Source of the DNA: Pseudomonadota bacterium | GTDB lineage: Bacteria; Pseudomonadota; Alphaproteobacteria; Rhizobiales; Beijerinckiaceae | Direction: 5' to 3' | NCBI GenBank assembly: GCA_028876585.1 | Contig: JAGWRL010000178.1 | Span: 1 to 15,251 of the forward strand | Length of the DNA: 15,251 bases | Part shown: positions 9,236-15,251 of the stretch, in pieces | Numbering within the stretch: position 1 is the first letter of the stretch | Layout of the letters: each line of letters starts with the position of its first letter | Translations under genes and position numbers: made by a program | Notes under the pieces: model-generated | What the model was told of the DNA's origin: nothing | Seen by the model: only the letters and a program-made list of their open reading frames with translations | Databases searched by the model: none

Positions 9236-10273
9236 TCAAACAGGGCGGGAGATCGTCCAATTACGGTCCTTGCCGGCGCGAATCGCCAGCGCCTTGCGCC
9301 GGACCAGATAGTTGACGTGCGCCAGCGTCTCGCCAAAGGCGAACGACATCTGATGCGGGTCGTCAATCGAGCGGCCAAACACCACCGGAACCAGATCGAG
9401 CGCGCTGGCCTGGCCGTCGCCGAGCGATTGCAGGATGGCCTCGCAGCGGGCCTGGTGATGGCTGATCAACTCGTCGATCCGCACGTCCAGGCCGACGAAG
9501 GGCAGGTTGTGGCCGGGCAGCGCCAGCGTCTCGCGCGGCAATTCTTGTTTGAGCTGGCCGAGCGAGCGCAGATAGGCGCCGAGCGGGTCGCCGTTGGGAC
9601 AGATCGCCTCGACGCTGATGTTGGGCGAGATTTTCGCCATCGCCTGATCGGCGCACAGGATGAACCCGCCCTCGCGGCAATAGAGCATCGCCTGTTCCGC
9701 GGAATGGCCGCCGCCTGTGAGGACATCGAACGACCGGCCGCCGATCTCCAGCGTTTCCTTGGCCATCAGCCGGTTGAAGGTGCGCGGCAGCTCGCTGACC
9801 ATGCGCAGATAATGCAGGCCGCGGTTGAGCACGAGTTCGGTGCGCGCGGCGTCGAGGCCGTGGTTGAGGTAGAAGCTGCGATAGGGCTCGGCGTTGAGCG
9901 CGCCGGGATCGAGCCGGATGCTGAGCGCATCCAAATATTCGGTCTGGGTGGCGTAAAGTTCGAGGCCGAGCCGGCCGGCGAGCCAACCGGCCAGGCCGAT
10001 ATGGTCGGGGTGGCAATGGCTCGACAGGATGCGGGTCAGCGGGCGGCGCTTCAGCACGCCGGCGAGCAGGCTGTCCCAGATTTCGCGCGTCGTCTGGTTG
10101 TCGATGCCGGTGTCGAGCAACGCGAAGCCGGCGCCGTCCTCGATCAGATAGAGATTGACGTGATCGAGCCGGAACGGCAGCGGCATGCGCAGCCACAGCA
10201 CGCCCTCGGCGACTTCGAGGGTTTCGCCGGGGGCGGGCGGTTCAGGAAAACGGAAGTCGAGTTGGGCGGCCAA
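9236..10273 (-). CDS. MBL-fold (metallo-beta-lactamase superfamily) hydrolase
   Basis: A 345-residue cytoplasmic protein with the metallo-beta-lactamase fold. Metal-binding residues visible are HCHPDH at 86-91 (H86, H88, D90, H91), H190 in GGGHSAEQ, D209 in CADQAMAKI and H255 in ALPGHN. The N-terminal GVLWLRMPLPFRLDHVNLYL strand set and the FALLDTGID segment are typical. The C-terminal part (about 265-345) is a helical extension with ETLAHVNYLVRR, like the winged-helix tail of LACTB2-type MBL proteins. The substrate cannot be told from sequence; thioester or nucleic-acid hydrolysis both occur in this family. The start is TTG at 10273, with GGAG (10284-10281) seven bases upstream; the frame is open to 10387 but residues before TTG look non-conserved. 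It is divergent from the PfkB gene. Confidence 0.87.
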   Translation of the reverse strand: MAAQLDFRFPEPPAPGETLEVAEGVLWLRMPLPFRLDHVNLYLIEDGAGFALLDTGIDNQTTREIWDSLLAGVLKRRPLTRILSSHCHPDHIGLAGWLAGRLGLELYATQTEYLDALSIRLDPGALNAEPYRSFYLNHGLDAARTELVLNRGLHYLRMVSELPRTFNRLMAKETLEIGGRSFDVLTGGGHSAEQAMLYCREGGFILCADQAMAKISPNISVEAICPNGDPLGAYLRSLGQLKQELPRETLALPGHNLPFVGLDVRIDELISHHQARCEAILQSLGDGQASALDLVPVVFGRSIDDPHQMSFAFGETLAHVNYLVRRKALAIRAGKDRNWTISRPV

Positions 10274-10406
10274 GGCGGGGCTCCGCGTGAGAGGGGTCCT
10301 GTCTTTATATAGGGAGGTCGGCGATTGCCCAGCGCGGCGGCGATTGACGGGGCGGCGCGGCTGGGTCAAACACCGCGCCGATCTCAAAGCTTGGGAAGAC
10401 CGCTAA

Positions 10407-11405
10407 ATGTCCGCTCCGCTCGACGTGCTTGGCCTCGGCAACAGTCTGATCGACATCATCGCCCACGCCGACGACGCCTATCTCTCCACGCAGGAGATGG
10501 CCAAAGGCGCGATGACCCTGATCGACGAGGACCGCGCCGAGGCGCTCTACGCCGCGCGCGAAAATCCTCGCATCGTCTCGGGCGGTTCGGCCGCCAACAC
10601 CATCGTCGGCGTCGCCTCGTTCGGCGTCAGGGCGGCCTATATCGGCAAGGTGAAGCAGGACGAACTGGGCGAGGCGTTCGGCCGCGACCTGCGCGCCACC
10701 GGCGTCGGCTATACGACGGCGCTGGCCGCGCACGGCCCGGCGACCGGGCGCTGCTTCGTCTACGTGACGCCGGACGGCGAGCGCACGATGAACACCTTTC
10801 TCGGCGCCAGCACCTATCTCTCGCCCGACGACGTCGACGAGGCGCTCGTGCGCTCGGCCCGCTTCGTCTATCTCGAAGGCTATATGTGGGACCGGCCGGC
10901 GGCCAAGGACGCGTTCCGCAAGGCCGGGCGGATCGCCCACGCCGCCGGCGCCAACGTGTCGCTGACGCTGTCGGACGCGTTCTGCGTCGACCGCTTCCGC
11001 GGCGAGTTCATCGACCTGATGCGCACCGGCGTGGTGGACACGGTGTTCGCCAACACCGACGAGGCGTTGTCGCTGTATCAGACCACGCATCTGCACGAGG
11101 CGCTCGACGCCTTCGCCGCCGAAGGCGTCTGCGCCGTCGTCACCCGTTCGGAGAAGGGCTGCGTGATCGTGCAGGGCGAGACGCGCATCGAGGCGCCGGC
11201 GCACCCGATCGCCAAGTTGGTCGACACCACCGGCGCGGGCGATCTGTTCGCCGCCGGCTATCTCGCGGGGCTCGCGCGCGGCGCGACGCCGGCCCATTGC
11301 GCCGGGCTCGCCGCCCTGGCGGCGGCTGAGGTGATCCAGCACATCGGCGCGCGGCCGCAGGCCTCGTTGCGCGAACTCGCGACCAAGGCCGGCTTGGCGG
11401 TGTGA
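10407..11405 (+). CDS. PfkB-family sugar/nucleoside kinase, probably adenosine kinase
   Basis: A ribokinase-family (PfkB) kinase of 332 residues, most like the alphaproteobacterial proteins annotated as adenosine kinase, which make AMP from adenosine and ATP. Motifs: GLGNSLIDI (9-17), the GGSAANT substrate-binding turn (59-65), GYMWD (158-162), and DTTGAGDLFAAG (273-284) with the anion hole and catalytic base D279. Length fits the family. ATG at 10407 follows GGGAAG (10393-10398) with 8 bases between. A TTGACG at 10344-10349 could be a -35 box, but the matching -10 position (CAAACA) is poor. Whether the substrate is adenosine or a sugar such as ribose or fructose cannot be settled by eye, so I give no symbol. 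It converges with the next gene. Confidence 0.85.
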   Translation: MSAPLDVLGLGNSLIDIIAHADDAYLSTQEMAKGAMTLIDEDRAEALYAARENPRIVSGGSAANTIVGVASFGVRAAYIGKVKQDELGEAFGRDLRATGVGYTTALAAHGPATGRCFVYVTPDGERTMNTFLGASTYLSPDDVDEALVRSARFVYLEGYMWDRPAAKDAFRKAGRIAHAAGANVSLTLSDAFCVDRFRGEFIDLMRTGVVDTVFANTDEALSLYQTTHLHEALDAFAAEGVCAVVTRSEKGCVIVQGETRIEAPAHPIAKLVDTTGAGDLFAAGYLAGLARGATPAHCAGLAALAAAEVIQHIGARPQASLRELATKAGLAV

Positions 11406-11446
11406 CGGCTCATAGGGCGGCGGAGCGGCGGCGCCCCCCACCCTTT

Positions 11447-11469
11447 CCCTCCCCCGCGAGGGGGGAGGG
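11447..11469. repeat. C/G-only palindrome between convergent genes
   Basis: CCCTCCCCC (11447-11455) pairs perfectly with GGGGGAGGG (11461-11469) across a 5-base loop, in the 88-base gap between two convergent genes. There is no T-run on either strand, so it is not a classic intrinsic terminator, though it could still stop transcription from both sides. Similar C-run/G-run palindromes recur between genes in many alphaproteobacterial genomes, so it may be one copy of a dispersed repeat. Confidence 0.6.
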
Positions 11470-11493
11470 GACGGCCAGCGGCGGCGCTCCGTA

Positions 11494-12027
11494 TCAGGTC
11501 TGCGGGCTGCGCGGCGGGCGGCCGGCGATAAAGGCTTTGAACTCCGCCATTGAGGCGAAGCGGAACGCGCCCTGGTCGGTCTCGGCCTCGATCGCGCCGT
11601 CGGAGAAGATCATGTATCGGGCGCCGCCGGCACTGTAGCGGCCGACCACCTTGGGCGCGTCTTCGGGCGCGCCGATCGCCTCCTCGATGGCGCGCAGGCT
11701 CGGCAAATGGCCGCTGCGATTGACGTTCACTTCGTCCTCGGGAGCGGGCGACGGCTCGGCGGGCGGCGGCTCCGCGGACGGCGGTTCGGCTTGCGGCGGC
11801 TCCGGTTCGGGCGCGGGTTTGGGCTTGGGTTGCGGCGCGACGATGCGGTCGAGCCGGGCGATCAGCGCAGCGACGGCGACGACCACGGCGGCGGCGGCGA
11901 GAAAGACGACGCCGCTGAGCGCGTACAGCATCCCCATTTCGGTCGGGATCAGGTTGACGCTCAGCGCCAGTCCGCCCAAGCCTAGGGCCAGCAGGATCAC
12001 GCCGAGGAGCAGGGTCAGAATCGCCAT
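11494..12027 (-). CDS. Membrane-anchored proline-rich protein of unknown function
   Basis: I do not recognise a named family. The 177-residue protein has two N-terminal membrane helices (about 4-25 and 33-57), then a short basic patch. A proline-glutamate linker (about 64-98) is made of repeated AEPP/PEP units. A small C-terminal domain (about 107-170) includes VGRYSAGGARYMIFSDGAIE and FRFASMAEFKAFI. That C-terminal pattern (G-x-Y-x-x-G-G then SDGxIEAxT and F-x-S-x-x-E-F-K) resembles tails I have seen on hypothetical Hyphomicrobiales proteins. The membrane hairpin with a long linker suggests the C-terminal domain is tethered to the inner membrane. The ATG at 12027 has only a weak GAGA upstream. 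It is monocistronic as far as visible and convergent with the PfkB gene. Confidence 0.75.
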   Translation of the reverse strand: MAILTLLLGVILLALGLGGLALSVNLIPTEMGMLYALSGVVFLAAAAVVVAVAALIARLDRIVAPQPKPKPAPEPEPPQAEPPSAEPPPAEPSPAPEDEVNVNRSGHLPSLRAIEEAIGAPEDAPKVVGRYSAGGARYMIFSDGAIEAETDQGAFRFASMAEFKAFIAGRPPRSPQT

Positions 12028-12136
12028 GGCGCTAACGTTCTCGACAATGTGTCAAAAGCATGGGGTTTTCCCTAGGTTTAGGGGCGGCGTGAGGGTTGCG
12101 GGGTGGGCGGCCGGCGTTTAGTTAAGCCCCGTCCGC

Positions 12137-12154
12137 CGCGCTGAGCGCGTTTTT
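12137..12154 (+). promoter_or_regulatory. Short hairpin plus T-run in the sodB upstream region
   Basis: CGCGC (12137-12141) and GCGCG (12145-12149) flank a 3-base loop and are followed by five Ts (12150-12154). It lies 31 bases before the sodB ATG, in the only gap that can hold the sodB promoter. If within the transcript, it would resemble a weak attenuator; the stem is short, so chance is possible. Confidence 0.3.
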
Positions 12155-12185
12155 ACGCGGTCGCGCCGTTCAAGGAGTTTCTGCG

Positions 12186-12785
12186 ATGTCTTTCACCTTG
12201 CCCGATCTGCCCTACGCGCACGATGCGCTCGGGCCCTATATGTCGAAAGAGACGCTCGAATATCATCACGACAAGCATCATCAGGCCTATGTCACCAACG
12301 GCAACAACCTGCTGAAGGGCACGGAGTTCGAAGGCAAGCCGCTCGAAGAGATCGTCAAGGGCGCGTTCGGCAAGAACCAGCCGTTGTTCAACAACGCCGG
12401 CCAGCACTACAACCACATGCATTTCTGGAAATGGATGAAGCCGAATGGCGGCGGCAAGATCCCCGGCGCGCTGGAGAAGGCGCTGATCGACGGCTTCGGC
12501 TCGGTCGACAAGGCCAAGGAAGACCTCGTCGCCGCCGGCACGGGCCAGTTCGGTTCGGGCTGGGGCTGGCTGGCGGTCGTCAACGGCAAGGTGGTCGCGA
12601 CCAAGACCGCCAATGGCGAAAGCCCGCTGGTGCATGGCGGCGCGCCGATTCTCGGCGTCGACGTGTGGGAGCACTCCTATTACATCGACTACCGCAACCG
12701 CCGCCCCGATTATCTCAAGGCGTTCGTCGAACACCTCGTCAACTGGGAATACGTCGCCGACCTTTACGCCGCCGCGACGAAGTAA
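12186..12785 (+). CDS. sodB: Superoxide dismutase, iron/manganese family (Fe type)
   Basis: Converts superoxide to oxygen and hydrogen peroxide in the cytoplasm. The 199-residue protein aligns closely by eye with E. coli SodB: SFTLPDLPYAHDAL start, EYHHDKHHQAYVTN, FGSGWGWL (122-129) and DVWEHSYYIDYRNRRPDYL. The four metal ligands are H27, H77, D159 and H163. Q73 in NNAGQHYNH sits where iron enzymes keep their active-site glutamine, whereas manganese enzymes have glycine there; this favours Fe, but cambialistic use is not excluded. ATG at 12186 follows AAGGAG (12172-12177) with 8 bases between. There is no signal peptide. It is monocistronic, with a strong terminator downstream. The last codons and the stop lie inside a 21-base tandem repeat. 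Confidence 0.96.
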   Translation: MSFTLPDLPYAHDALGPYMSKETLEYHHDKHHQAYVTNGNNLLKGTEFEGKPLEEIVKGAFGKNQPLFNNAGQHYNHMHFWKWMKPNGGGKIPGALEKALIDGFGSVDKAKEDLVAAGTGQFGSGWGWLAVVNGKVVATKTANGESPLVHGGAPILGVDVWEHSYYIDYRNRRPDYLKAFVEHLVNWEYVADLYAAATK

Positions 12786-12830
12786 GCGGCCGCCGCGACG
12801 AAGTAAGCGGCCGCCGCGATCAAGTTAGCT
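12768..12830 (+). repeat. 21-base tandem repeat across the sodB stop codon
   Basis: The unit GCCGCCGCGACGAAGTAAGC plus G is present exactly at 12768-12788 and 12789-12809. A degenerate third copy (four mismatches) lies at 12810-12830. The first copy encodes the last five residues of SodB (AAATK), the TAA stop and one further codon. Because the unit is a multiple of three, the second copy repeats the stop in the same frame; the third copy has TTA instead of TAA. The layout points to tandem duplication of the gene end. Confidence 0.9.
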
Positions 12831-12833
12831 TGA

Positions 12834-12857
12834 GGGAGCCCGTCGGGCTCCCTTTTT
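12834..12857 (+). terminator. Intrinsic terminator of sodB
   Basis: GGGAGCCC (12834-12841) and GGGCTCCC (12845-12852) form a perfect 8-base stem with a 3-base loop, followed at once by five Ts. It begins 48 bases past the sodB stop. It also lies just beyond the stop of the minus-strand gene at 12868, but the T-run has plus polarity. Confidence 0.9.
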
Positions 12858-12867
12858 GTCGTCAGGC

Positions 12868-13326
12868 TCAATCCGTCAGGTTGATCGCCTTGTCCTTGCA
12901 CAGATCGACGCTGGTCTGGTCGGTGTCGGCGTCGTCGGCGAACTGGGCGTGAATGTCGTAGAGGCAATCCTTCGTCTTCTTGACGTGAATGACGGTCTTG
13001 CGGCCGAAGGCGAGCGGGCCGGCCACCTTCTTCAGATCGGTCTCGCCGGTCGGCCCGAGCCGCAACTCCACCAGCCCGACCGAACGATCGTTGTGCACCG
13101 TGACGGCGACGGCGCCGGCTTCGCGATGCCGGGGTTTGGCGCGGGCGTGGCCGTGTTTTTCCGGCGCGGCTTCGGTTTTCGCCGCCGCGGCGGGAGCGGC
13201 CTGCGCCTTCGCGGCCTCCGCCGCCGCGCCGGGGGCGAGCGGGTCGGCCGGCGCGGCCTGGGCGAAGGCCGTTCCCGCCGTCAGCGCGGTCATCAGCGCC
13301 GCCGCGACGAATCCTGCGAGTCGCAT
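12868..13326 (-). CDS. Small exported protein of unknown function
   Basis: I do not recognise the family. The 152-residue product begins MRLAGFVAAALMTALTAGTA and has a likely signal peptidase I site after AFA at about residue 22. An alanine-proline-rich, low-complexity segment with His and Lys follows (about 24-70). The C-terminal domain (about 74-152) has VTVHNDRSVGLVEL and GRKTVIHVKKTKDCLYDIH, ending CKDKAINLTD. It contains exactly two cysteines (C121 and C143) that could form a disulfide in the periplasm. The VxNxR-xGLxEL strand suggests a beta-sandwich-like domain, but that is a guess. ATG at 13326 has GAGAGG (13339-13334) seven bases upstream; a GTG at 13329 is the alternative. It lies 85 bases downstream of the LOG gene on the same strand and may be read with it. 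Confidence 0.78.
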   Translation of the reverse strand: MRLAGFVAAALMTALTAGTAFAQAAPADPLAPGAAAEAAKAQAAPAAAAKTEAAPEKHGHARAKPRHREAGAVAVTVHNDRSVGLVELRLGPTGETDLKKVAGPLAFGRKTVIHVKKTKDCLYDIHAQFADDADTDQTSVDLCKDKAINLTD

Positions 13327-13411
13327 CACTTAACCTCTCGTCCTGTTGGCCCGTCCCTGGCCTCGTCGGGCGCGGCTACATTAAGCCAAATCGTTGCGAG
13401 GAAAAGGCCGA

Positions 13412-13993
13412 TCAGGCATTCGCCGCCGCCATACCCCAGGCGCGTTGCAGCATGTCGGGCACGTCGGCGATCTTCTCGGCCACCAGATAATGCGCGTCGA
13501 ATTCCGGGCGGATGAACTCGGCCATCCGCATATGCGCCATCAGCGCCAGCAGCGGGCGCCAAAAGCCCGCGACATCGGCGATCAGCACCGGTTTGCGATG
13601 GCGTTCGAGCTGCACCCAGGTCAGTTGCTCGACCAGTTCCTCCAGCGTGCCCACACCCCCCGGCAGCGCCACGAACGCGTCGGCGCGGTCGAACATGATC
13701 TGCTTGCGCTGATGCATGTTGTCGACCACGACCAGCTCGCTCCAGGCGCGCGTCGCCTGTTCGCGCTCGTAGAGAAACCTGGGGATAATCCCGACCACCT
13801 CGCCGCCGGCGCGAATCGCGGCATGCGCGACGCGGCCCATCAGGCCGCGCTCGCCGCCGCCGAACACCAGGCGCGCGCCCATGCCCGCGATCGCCTCGCC
13901 GAGTTGATCGGCGGCGGCGGCGAAGGCCGGGTCGGCGCCGAGGCTCGATCCGCAATAGACGCAGACGCCGCGCTTCGTGTCCGCCGCGCTCAC
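13412..13993 (-). CDS. LOG-family protein (cytokinin riboside 5'-monophosphate phosphoribohydrolase type)
   Basis: LOG proteins cleave nucleoside 5'-monophosphates such as cytokinin ribotides or AMP to the free base and ribose 5-phosphate; they were long mislabelled lysine decarboxylases. The 193-residue protein has the Rossmann-like start VCVYCGSSLGADP (10-22), FGGGERGLMG (44-53), and MHQRKQIM (93-100). The family motif PGGVGTLEE (111-119) supplies active-site residues with R96/K97. Length is typical. In bacteria outside plant hosts the physiological substrate is often unclear. The start is GTG at 13993, overlapping the yqeY stop by four bases (GTGA), so the two genes are translationally coupled. 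The next gene downstream on the strand is the small exported protein. Confidence 0.93.
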   Translation of the reverse strand: MSAADTKRGVCVYCGSSLGADPAFAAAADQLGEAIAGMGARLVFGGGERGLMGRVAHAAIRAGGEVVGIIPRFLYEREQATRAWSELVVVDNMHQRKQIMFDRADAFVALPGGVGTLEELVEQLTWVQLERHRKPVLIADVAGFWRPLLALMAHMRMAEFIRPEFDAHYLVAEKIADVPDMLQRAWGMAAANA

Positions 13994-14457
13994 GTCGAAA
14001 GCAGCCCCTTCACGATGGCGCTGGCTTTGGCGAAATCCATCTGGCCGGGGTATTTGTCCTTCAACGCGGCGACGACCTTGCCCATGTCGCGCATGCCGGC
14101 CGCGCCGGTCTCAGCGATCGCCGCGCGCGCGGCTTCGGTCACGGCGGCGTCGTCCATCTGCCTGGGCAGGAATTCGTTGATGACGGCGATCTCGGCGGCT
14201 TCCTGCGCGGCCAGATCGTCGCGGTGATTCTCGCGGTAGATCGCCAGTGATTCGGCGCGCGTCTTGGCCATCTTGGTCAGCAGCGCCAGTTCGTCGGCGC
14301 GGCTGACGATCTTGCCGGCGCCGCGCGCTTCGATCTCGCGGTCCTTCAGGGCCGACATGATGAGCCGCAACGCGCCGACGCGGGTTTTTTCGCCCGCCTT
14401 CATCGCGTCTTTCATCTGCGCGGCGATGGAATCGCGCAGGGAAATCGGTTCGGCCAT
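13990..14457 (-). CDS. GatB/YqeY domain protein
   Basis: A stand-alone YqeY protein of 155 residues, a fold shared with the C-terminal tRNA-binding tail of the amidotransferase subunit GatB. Visible landmarks are LRDSIAAQMKDAMKAGEKTR (7-26), LRLIMSALKDREIE (30-43), the EFLPRQM turn (95-101) between the two helical subdomains, and DMGKVVAALKDKYPGQMD (124-141). Its biological job is not settled; a link to tRNA-dependent amidation is often proposed from the fold. ATG at 14457 has GGGAG (14468-14464) six bases upstream. It is divergent from carA, a neighbour arrangement I recall from other alphaproteobacteria, and overlaps the LOG gene downstream. Confidence 0.93.
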   Translation of the reverse strand: MAEPISLRDSIAAQMKDAMKAGEKTRVGALRLIMSALKDREIEARGAGKIVSRADELALLTKMAKTRAESLAIYRENHRDDLAAQEAAEIAVINEFLPRQMDDAAVTEAARAAIAETGAAGMRDMGKVVAALKDKYPGQMDFAKASAIVKGLLST

Positions 14458-14479
14458 ATCAGACTCCCGCCGTAACGGC

Positions 14480-14508
14480 TTGACGCCCGGCGCGGGCGGC
14501 GCTTAACC
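14480..14508 (+). promoter_or_regulatory. Candidate promoter for carA, possibly giving a leaderless transcript
   Basis: TTGACG (14480-14485) and TTAACC (14503-14508) are 17 bases apart in the 59-base gap between the divergent yqeY and carA genes. The -35 box matches five of six positions; the -10 box is poor. Transcription would start near 14514-14516, at or just before the ATG at 14517. No Shine-Dalgarno is visible before that ATG. Confidence 0.35.
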
Positions 14509-14516
14509 ACAGCGCC

Positions 14517-15251
14517 ATGTCAAACGCAACATCCTCCAAAGTCGGCGCCGGCTGGGCGCCGCGCCAACCGACCGCGCTCGTCGTGCTGGCCGACGGCCTC
14601 GTGATCGAAGGTTTTGGCCTCGGCGCGACCGGCGAGGCGGTCGGCGAAGTCTGCTTCAACACCGCCATGACCGGCTATGAGGAAATCCTCACCGATCCCT
14701 CCTACGCCGGTCAGATCGTCACCTTCACCTTCCCGCATATCGGCGTGGTGGGAACCAACGAGGAAGACATCGAGACGGTCAACCTGGCCGCCTCCGCCGG
14801 CGCGCGCGGCGCGATCCTGCGCGCCGACGTCGGCGACCCCTCCAATTTCCGCGCCACCAGGCGGTTTGACGCGTGGTTGAAGGCGCGCGGCATCATCGGC
14901 ATCAGCGGCGTCGACACGCGCGCGCTCACCGCCCGCATCCGCCGGCTCGGCATGCCCAATGCGGTGATCGCGCATCACCCGCTAGGCGAGTTCGACCGCG
15001 CCGCGCTCACCGCCAAGGCGAAGGCGTTCCCCGGCATCGACGGCATGGACCTGGTGCCCGACGTCGGCACGACGCAGCGCTATGATTGGGACGAGACGTC
15101 GTGGAGCCTAGAGGGCGGCTACGGCCGGCGCGCGGAGGGCAAATACCGCGTCGTTGCGATCGATTACGGCGTCAAGCGCAACATCCTGCGGCTGCTGGCC
15201 GATCAGGGCTGCGAGGTGATCGTGGCGCCGGCGACGGCGAGCGCCGACGAG
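14517..15251 (+). CDS. carA: Carbamoyl phosphate synthase small subunit (CarA), 3' end cut by window edge
   Basis: CarA hydrolyses glutamine and passes ammonia to CarB to make carbamoyl phosphate for pyrimidines and arginine. The 245 codons present cover the N-terminal domain, with TALVVLADGLVIEG (19-32), GEVCFNTAMTGYEEILTDPS (43-62), YAGQIVTFTFPHIG (63-76) and GISGVDTRALTARIR (128-142). The start of the class I glutamine amidotransferase domain is also present (VVAIDYGVKRNILR, 212-225). The catalytic Cys and the His-Glu pair lie beyond the right edge. The frame has no stop before the edge, so the gene is truncated by the window and not broken. The start ATG at 14517 keeps the usual short alphaproteobacterial N-terminal extension, and it lacks an obvious ribosome binding site. 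Confidence 0.96.
   Translation, partial: MSNATSSKVGAGWAPRQPTALVVLADGLVIEGFGLGATGEAVGEVCFNTAMTGYEEILTDPSYAGQIVTFTFPHIGVVGTNEEDIETVNLAASAGARGAILRADVGDPSNFRATRRFDAWLKARGIIGISGVDTRALTARIRRLGMPNAVIAHHPLGEFDRAALTAKAKAFPGIDGMDLVPDVGTTQRYDWDETSWSLEGGYGRRAEGKYRVVAIDYGVKRNILRLLADQGCEVIVAPATASADE

Noticed and set aside
9317..10312. 331-codon plus-strand open frame opposite the MBL-fold gene
   Set aside because: The minus strand holds all metallo-beta-lactamase motifs; the plus frame is a shadow.
12768..12830. The 21-base repeats as an attachment site or insertion footprint
   Set aside because: They are adjacent tandem copies of the host gene's own end, with no integrase, tRNA or element between them.
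12856..13515. 219-codon plus-strand open frame after the sodB terminator
   Set aside because: It lies opposite the exported protein and LOG genes; its translation is low-complexity and has no ribosome site beyond the terminator.

Overview
The window looks like ordinary chromosomal DNA from a high-GC alphaproteobacterium, probably of the Hyphomicrobiales (Rhizobiales). This rests on the very GC-rich codon use, the frequent GTG and TTG starts, and the style of the proteins: a YejABEF importer, a PfkB adenosine-kinase-like protein, a small HTH/SANT-like protein with a lysine-alanine tail, and a YqeY-LOG pair beside carA. I cannot fix the family or genus by eye. I see no transposase, integrase, phage gene, tRNA, rRNA or CRISPR array.

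Layout. (1) 1-1422, minus: nudC (NADH pyrophosphatase), overlapping the start of priA, which runs off the left edge. (2) 1508-8740, plus: a tightly packed six-gene run, yejA-yejB-yejE-yejF-deoB-HIT, with gaps from -4 to +15 bases and no ATG start in any member. (3) 8747-10273, minus: an H1-like basic DNA-binding protein and, upstream of it, an MBL-fold hydrolase. Between them is an AT-rich regulatory-looking patch packed with inverted and direct repeats (9142-9200). (4) 10407-11405, plus: a PfkB/adenosine kinase-like gene. (5) 11494-12027, minus: a membrane-anchored, proline-rich protein of unknown function. (6) 12186-12785, plus: sodB, whose 3' end and stop codon are tandemly duplicated, followed by a strong intrinsic terminator. 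(7) 12868-14457, minus: an exported small protein, a LOG-family protein and a YqeY protein; the last two overlap by 4 bases. (8) 14517 to the right edge, plus: carA, truncated by the window, with no visible Shine-Dalgarno.

How the genes fit together. The yej run would make a complete ABC importer for oligopeptides and peptide-nucleotides (periplasmic binding protein, two permeases, one double ATPase). It continues into phosphopentomutase and a histidine-triad nucleotide hydrolase. NudC (nucleotide pyrophosphatase) and an adenosine kinase-like gene flank this region. A nucleotide or peptide-nucleotide salvage theme is therefore possible, but it is inference from gene order. The remaining genes are housekeeping: replication restart, oxidative defence and carbamoyl phosphate synthesis.

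I found no convincing undescribed multi-gene system. The least explained signals are the nested repeats at 9142-9200, the stop-codon-containing tandem repeat at the end of sodB, and the coupling of the Yej importer to DeoB and HIT. Every intergenic gap is shorter than 200 bases. Two genes lie in frames open to the window edge (priA and carA), and most long antisense ORFs are GC-driven shadows.
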